Source: a virus. Taken from it: a stretch of 34,319 nucleotides of DNA. Positions 31,075 through 34,319 of this stretch are shown piece by piece (the stretch's first letter is position 1; the number at the start of each line of letters is the position of its first letter). Made by a program: the position numbers and the translations under genes. A model generated the notes under the pieces. That model was given only the letters and a program-made list of their open reading frames with translations. It was not told where the DNA came from and searched no databases. The stretch lies in the IMG/VR virus record IMGVR_UViG_3300031521_003269, positions 1-34,319 of that record. One strand, given 5' to 3'.

Positions 31075-31326
31075 TTAGCGGGTCGGTGCATCAGGCAGCT
31101 GCTTGCAGCATTTGGCACAGATGCGCTTGCCCCGAAAGAGCGTCGTACCCTGCGTTTCCCCACAGAAGATGCAGCCAGGCGCATACTTGCGCAGGATGAT
31201 CTGATCGTCCTCCGTGAAAATTTCAATCGAATCCTTCACATCGATGTTCAGCACATGGCGGAGTTCAATGGGAATTACGATACGACCAAGGTTATCGAGT
31301 TTACGCACAATACCGGTGGATTTCAT
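31075..31326 (-). CDS. AbrB-family regulator with C-terminal zinc ribbon
   Basis: An 83-residue protein. Residues 1-50 are a SpoVT/AbrB swapped-hairpin DNA-binding domain (KSTGIVRKLDNLGRIVIPIE, then LRHVLNIDVKDSIEIF). Residues 51-76 add CIFCGETQG and ICAKC, a four-cysteine zinc ribbon. It probably controls early phage or host transition-state genes. The ATG at 31326 has AAGGAA nine bases upstream, and the gene directly follows a small upstream gene. Confidence 0.88.
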   Translation of the reverse strand: MKSTGIVRKLDNLGRIVIPIELRHVLNIDVKDSIEIFTEDDQIILRKYAPGCIFCGETQGTTLFRGKRICAKCCKQLPDAPTR

Positions 31327-31340
31327 AAGAACCATTCCTT

Positions 31341-31622
31341 TCATTCATCGCTTACGGCCCGCAAGCCGCGTACATATTTGGGCGACCGGTATGCCCGGCC
31401 CAGCAGATCATCAATCTCATCCATCACGCGCTCGGGCTTTTCTACTGGCAACACTTCGCCAACCGTAACACCGCGATACTGGACGAAGAACCGACTATGA
31501 TACACTCCGAGCCGATCTGGAAAAAACGTGCCGGATACGCACCAGCCGGGCAGGGATTTGCAAAACCAGTGGAACGAGCCGGTAGCGCGCTCCCAGTGGC
31601 CGTACCGATCAGGAACCATCAT
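31341..31622 (-). CDS. Small hypothetical phage protein
   Basis: A 93-residue protein rich in aromatic residues (GHWERATGSFHWFCKSLPGW, YHSRFFVQYRGVTV) with a helical C-terminus (KPERVMDEIDDLLGRA). GGAGGTG lies before the ATG at 31622. No recognised family; the compact early operon and good site support a real gene. Confidence 0.6.
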   Translation of the reverse strand: MMVPDRYGHWERATGSFHWFCKSLPGWCVSGTFFPDRLGVYHSRFFVQYRGVTVGEVLPVEKPERVMDEIDDLLGRAYRSPKYVRGLRAVSDE

Positions 31623-31690
31623 GCCCATCACCTCCTGTAAGCGACAAACTCCGGGGTCAGCTTCTGATTCTGCCTTTTCTGAGCTGGTTT

Positions 31691-31903
31691 CTACGGCATG
31701 GGGATCACGTTACGCTCATCCAGATTCAGCCGCCCCAGGCAGTAGGCATCCAGCGTATCCTCCGTAACGCGGAGGTTCTGCTTTTTCGCCCCAGCAGGTG
31801 AAAGGTTGATATGCGGCATTCGGCGCATGATCTCAAGGGTTTTGGTGCGACTATGCAGTCGCAGGCGGGTTTGTACTTCGCTGGCATCCAACAGGGTGAC
31901 CAT
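31691..31903 (-). CDS. Excisionase-like / MerR-type HTH protein
   Basis: A 70-residue protein with the pattern of phage excisionases: an N-terminal winged helix reading LLDASEVQTRLRLHSRTKTLEIM, then MPHINLSPAGAKKQNLRVTE and DTLDAYCLGR. AAAGGAG precedes the ATG at a good distance. It follows the Cro-like gene in the lytic direction. Its job would be to help integrase in excision; with a broken integrase this may not work now. Confidence 0.7.
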   Translation of the reverse strand: MVTLLDASEVQTRLRLHSRTKTLEIMRRMPHINLSPAGAKKQNLRVTEDTLDAYCLGRLNLDERNVIPMP

Positions 31904-31921
31904 GTGAAAACTCCTTTCTGC

Positions 31922-32125
31922 TTAGCTGGCTTTGGTTTGAATGAACAGCTCTGCGCTAACCCCAAGCGCCTTACAAATCGCGCTGAGATCGTCGGCATAC
32001 ATGGTTCGTTTTCCATTCAACATTGCATTGAACGTCACGTTGGGAATGTTCGCCGCTTTTGCAATGGAGATTTGCTTCAAATGGTGGTCGTCAATGTAAG
32101 CTCGAACCATTTCATGGACTCGCAT
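31922..32125 (-). CDS. Cro-like XRE-family regulator
   Basis: A 67-residue protein with a lambda-type HTH: MVRAYIDDHHLKQISIAKAA, NIPNVTFNAMLNGKRTMYAD, then LSAICKALGVSAELFI. GAAGGGAGAGG lies before the ATG at 32125. It is transcribed away from the CI-like repressor from a promoter at 32169-32197, as expected for Cro. Confidence 0.85.
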   Translation of the reverse strand: MRVHEMVRAYIDDHHLKQISIAKAANIPNVTFNAMLNGKRTMYADDLSAICKALGVSAELFIQTKAS

Positions 32126-32145
32126 GAATTCCTCTCCCTTCAATT

Positions 32146-32220
32146 CCAGAATTACTGGATTCACGCGCATATTAACACAGATTTTCTGTAAAGTCAACGC
32201 AACATTCAAGAATTTCTGAA
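32146..32220. promoter_or_regulatory. Three phage operators in the CI/Cro intergenic region
   Basis: Three related palindromes: CCAGAATTACTGG (32146-32158), ACAGATTTTCTGT (32177-32189) and TTCAAGAATTTCTGAA (32205-32220). Centres are about 31 and 30 bases apart, that is, three DNA turns each, so the proteins bound would be on one face. The middle site lies in the spacer of the lytic promoter. A weaker fourth copy overlaps the repressor promoter at 32228-32240. Confidence 0.65.
32169..32197 (-). promoter_or_regulatory. Lytic promoter (toward Cro and early genes)
   Basis: Minus strand TTGACT (32192-32197), 17 bases, TAATAT (32169-32174). The second operator fills the spacer, so repressor binding should block RNA polymerase. 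It probably drives the whole early operon down to the ArpU-like gene. Confidence 0.75.
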
Positions 32221-32228
32221 TTTAATTC

Positions 32229-32256
32229 TTGACATTCTGGATTTATTGTTTATACT
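32229..32256 (+). promoter_or_regulatory. Repressor (lysogenic) promoter
   Basis: Plus strand TTGACA (32229-32234), 16 bases, TATACT (32251-32256). It lies just upstream of the GGGGAGGG site and GTG start of the repressor, giving a very short leader. Confidence 0.75.
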
Positions 32257-32277
32257 TGCACTGGGGAGGGATACATT

Positions 32278-32985
32278 GTGAAGTATGAAATAGGGTCGAA
32301 AATTAGGAGGCTTAGAGAAGCCAAAAAGCTTAGTCAGAAAGAGTTTGCCAGCCTATTAGGTGTAAGCAACAGCCGGGTTTCCAACTGGGAGATGGGAATT
32401 AATCGCCCGGATGTGGACATTCTTTCTACCATATGCGATGTTTTAGGAGTATCTGCAGATACTCTACTTGATTTACGCAGCTCTGAAACCGGCGAGTGGA
32501 GCGCCCCGCTCGTATCTGCTTACGCCTCCGCCATCCGCCCCACACAGGAAGCCGCCTGCGCCGTTCTTGGCATCCCACATGTTGAACCTAACCCGCTCTA
32601 TAAACCGGAAGTAGCCACTTGCGATATGCTGGTGTACAGTTTCCCCGCTGCAGCAGGTATCGCGTTGTCGGCGGAGGATGACTACGAGCACATTCAGTTC
32701 CCCGAAAGCGAAGTGCCCACTGGCGCAGATTTTGGCGTTCGCATCCGTGGTGACAGAATGCAGCCGACGATTCAGGATGGAACGATTGTCTTTGTCCGAA
32801 AGCAGCCCGAGATACAAAACGGGCAGATCGGCATATTCATGATCGATGACGGCGCGCTTTGCAAGCGCTTCTACCGTAGGGGTGAACAGATCATCCTACA
32901 ATCGGATAACCCGAAATACAATGAGATCGAAGTCGGCGAATACCAGCGCCTGTTCATTGTCGGAAAGGTGTTGGGCTATCGCTAA
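32278..32985 (+). CDS. CI-like phage repressor: XRE HTH plus S24-type domain lacking catalytic Ser
   Basis: A 235-residue protein. Residues 5-60 are an XRE HTH (KIRRLREAKKLSQKEFASLL, VSNSRVSNWEMGINRPD). Residues about 115-232 are an S24/LexA-type domain with an Ala-Gly bond in SFPAAAGIAL (A126-G127) and Lys196 in CKRFYR. In LexA and CI the Ser of G-D-S-M is the nucleophile; here the motif is GDRMQPTI with Arg160 (codon AGA). Self-cleavage after DNA damage is therefore not expected. It keeps the prophage silent by binding the three operators. GTG start with GGGGAGGG eight bases upstream. Confidence 0.9.
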   Translation: MKYEIGSKIRRLREAKKLSQKEFASLLGVSNSRVSNWEMGINRPDVDILSTICDVLGVSADTLLDLRSSETGEWSAPLVSAYASAIRPTQEAACAVLGIPHVEPNPLYKPEVATCDMLVYSFPAAAGIALSAEDDYEHIQFPESEVPTGADFGVRIRGDRMQPTIQDGTIVFVRKQPEIQNGQIGIFMIDDGALCKRFYRRGEQIILQSDNPKYNEIEVGEYQRLFIVGKVLGYR

Positions 32986-33022
32986 ATTGCTTGCTATTCC
33001 AAGCAAATTGTTGCATGATACT

Positions 33023-33057
33023 AAAAACCCCGCTTCCTGCTAGAACAGGAAACGGGG
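33023..33057 (-). terminator. Terminator between repressor and integrase genes
   Basis: CCCCG-CTTCCTG and CAGGAA-ACGGGG (33028-33057) pair into a 12-bp stem; on the minus strand GGGGTTTTTAG follows. It blocks minus-strand transcription coming from the right into the repressor gene. Confidence 0.7.
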
Positions 33058-33087
33058 CGGGTGCAAAACGACCACTGGCTATCAACA

Positions 33088-33123
33088 AGCGGAGCTTTGC
33101 TATACCATTATATAGCAGCCGCT
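33088..33123. promoter_or_regulatory. Nested dyad upstream of integrase
   Basis: AGCGG (33088-33092) with CCGCT (33119-33123), and inside it GCTATA (33099-33104) with TATAGC (33111-33116). It lies about 35 bases before the integrase start and could be an operator or an integrase/excisionase arm site. The TATA-rich centre might also serve as a -10. Confidence 0.4.
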
Positions 33124-33156
33124 CCATAAACACAATATCGCAAAGGAGCCGCGCCT

Positions 33157-33669
33157 ATGCCCAGACAAACCCTGAAACAGCGTCCGGATGGACGTTACAT
33201 TTGCCGTTGTGATGATCGATACTTTCTTGGCAGCACCCAGAAGGAAGCATTGGCTGCGCGAGATGCTTATAAGCATGCCAAGGCGGATGGGTTGAAAGCC
33301 CAAGCCCGTGGAACCACGGTAAATACCTATGCTGCCAAGTGGCTACCCATTGCCAAGGCGAACGTGAGCAAGAATACCTATAACGAATACGCACGCCTTA
33401 TGAACATCTTTGTTAACCACTTCGCAGGCGTACCGCTACGAAGCATCTGCGCGACCGATATTTCAACCGATTTTAACCGCCTTCAGGGGAAAAGCAAATC
33501 CTACATCCGCAAGTACAAGCAGCTGGTAACCGGCATGTTCCGTTCTGCCTACGAAGATGGCATCATCATTCGCAGCCCTGTCACCAGCAGCGTGTCCATC
33601 CCGGATGGCACTGCCGTTCTCACCGGGCGCTGGCGGAGTGGGAGCGCGATCTGGTGCAGGCTTCCTTGA
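33157..33669 (+). CDS. Tyrosine integrase, N-terminal part (frameshifted)
   Basis: The 170-codon frame begins at an ATG with AAAGGAG eight bases upstream. It holds the arm-binding start (QRPDGRYICRCDDRYFLGST) and the core-binding SAM-like domain (YAAKWLPIAKANVSKNTYNE ... FRSAYEDGIIIRSPVTS). After SVSIPDGTA at about 33615 the sequence becomes senseless and stops at 33667-33669. One missing base near 33612-33622 (no slippery heptamer is visible) separates this half from the catalytic half. A sequencing error is the alternative. Confidence 0.85.
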   Translation: MPRQTLKQRPDGRYICRCDDRYFLGSTQKEALAARDAYKHAKADGLKAQARGTTVNTYAAKWLPIAKANVSKNTYNEYARLMNIFVNHFAGVPLRSICATDISTDFNRLQGKSKSYIRKYKQLVTGMFRSAYEDGIIIRSPVTSSVSIPDGTAVLTGRWRSGSAIWCRLP

Positions 33670-34319
33670 ACCGACACGAATTCGCCCCGGCCGCCATGTT
33701 GATGCTTTATGCTGGCCTCCGCCGTGGTGAAATGCTGGCTTTCAATGTTGATAGGGATGTAGATTTCAAGCGCGGTATCATTCATGTACACGAAGCTGTT
33801 GTGTTTGACGGCAACCGCCCCACGTTGAGCGACCCAAAGACCGAAGCTGGTGTGCGCACCATACCGCTATTTGATCCCCTACGCGCGGCGCTATGGGGCA
33901 AGCATGGCTTGTTGCTGACCACCGGCAAAGGCGGCCACATGACCCGCGTCGGCCTCCGCCGCAAGTGGGCTAGTTACGTACGCTGCTTGGAGGAAATCGC
34001 CAACGGCGATCGCAACCGGCGCTGGTATGGTAAGACGAATGAGGATCTGGCCATCCTCGAAAGCGGTGGCGTGCTGCCGCCCTGGCGAGAAGTGAACATC
34101 CGTACGCACGACTTCCGGCATTCCTTCGCCACCATGCTCTGGGATGCGGACGTGGATCTGAAAACCGCCATGAAGTGGATGGGGCATGCCGACCAGACCA
34201 TGATTTTGAAGGTGTATGCGCACTTGACGGATAAAAAGGAGCAGGAGGCGGCAATTAAGATGGCGGAGAAGATAAACCAGAAACAAATGATGGCCATTGC
34301 CAAGATTAGCTTTCACTGA
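33654..34319 (+). CDS. Tyrosine integrase, catalytic part (frameshifted)
   Basis: The open frame in the -1 register carries the catalytic domain of phage integrases (PF00589): LYAGLRRGEML with the first Arg, the H-x-x-R box in RTHDFRHSFATML, WMGHADQTMI with the third-box His, and the Tyr in KVYAHL. The frame is open upstream to about 33615 (SHRALAEWERDLVQASL), where it joins the N-terminal half. The listed ATG at 33654 is not a natural start. The complete enzyme would be about 387 residues and would integrate at the attachment site, which should lie to the right of this gene, outside the window. Confidence 0.9.
   Translation: MQASLNRHEFAPAAMLMLYAGLRRGEMLAFNVDRDVDFKRGIIHVHEAVVFDGNRPTLSDPKTEAGVRTIPLFDPLRAALWGKHGLLLTTGKGGHMTRVGLRRKWASYVRCLEEIANGDRNRRWYGKTNEDLAILESGGVLPPWREVNIRTHDFRHSFATMLWDADVDLKTAMKWMGHADQTMILKVYAHLTDKKEQEAAIKMAEKINQKQMMAIAKISFH

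Noticed and set aside
33612-33622. Programmed -1 frameshift in integrase
   Set aside because: There is no X-XXY-YYZ heptamer and no phage integrase of this type is known to need one. An indel or sequencing error is simpler.

Overview
The window is most of a temperate siphovirus prophage (about 3.3 kb to the right edge) with a short, scrambled host flank on the left. The host is probably a gut-type Clostridia/Firmicutes. The evidence is AGGAGG-like ribosome binding sites, a Gram-positive holin/endolysin set, an HK97/P27-type packaging and head module, an ArpU-like late regulator, and an AbrB-family protein. I could not place it to genus from sequence alone.

Left flank (1-3341). A secreted solute-binding-like protein is followed by a decayed IS256/Mutator transposase fragment, the 3' half of a tRNA-Arg(ACG) with no 5' half, and a small secreted protein of unknown function. 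This stretch becomes AT-rich and looks like a graveyard of earlier insertions. The tRNA relic has the wrong polarity to be a simple left attachment site of the present prophage.

Prophage, read right to left. The lysogeny control region at the right end holds a tyrosine integrase (broken by a one-base frameshift) and a CI-like S24 repressor on the plus strand. Divergent from the repressor are a Cro-like XRE protein and an excisionase-like protein, with three regularly spaced palindromic operators between them. Next, all on the minus strand, come early genes: a small protein, AbrB plus zinc ribbon, a secreted SH3 protein, two small proteins, an HUH-type replication initiator, DUF4406, VRR-NUC, a Cys-rich protein and an ArpU-like regulator. 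A non-coding region next to the HUH Rep gene carries a clear plus-strand promoter and terminator, predicting a small RNA of about 75 nt. A 40-residue-repeat TPR-like protein with its own promoter and terminator is inserted before the late operon. A near-consensus promoter followed immediately by a terminator then leads into the late genes: HNH, small ORF, ParB-N/DNA methylase, terminase small and large subunits, portal, protease, capsid, a Pro/Glu-repeat protein with a PG-binding domain cut by an amber codon, connectors, major tail protein, tail chaperones G and T (T needs a frameshift), tape measure, Dit, Gp37-like, baseplate and fibre proteins, XkdX, a terminator, endolysin and two holins.

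Cargo. Beyond the late terminator, at the left end of the prophage, lies an AT-rich gene with its own promoter. It fuses a TIR-like nucleotide-binding domain (the CBASS Cap12/PF10137 type) to a phosphoribosyltransferase. This is the best candidate for an undescribed system, probably a prophage-borne anti-phage or NAD/nucleotide-depleting effector. The TPR-repeat gene is a second cargo candidate. The repressor has lost its predicted catalytic serine and the integrase is frameshifted, so this prophage may be locked in the chromosome.
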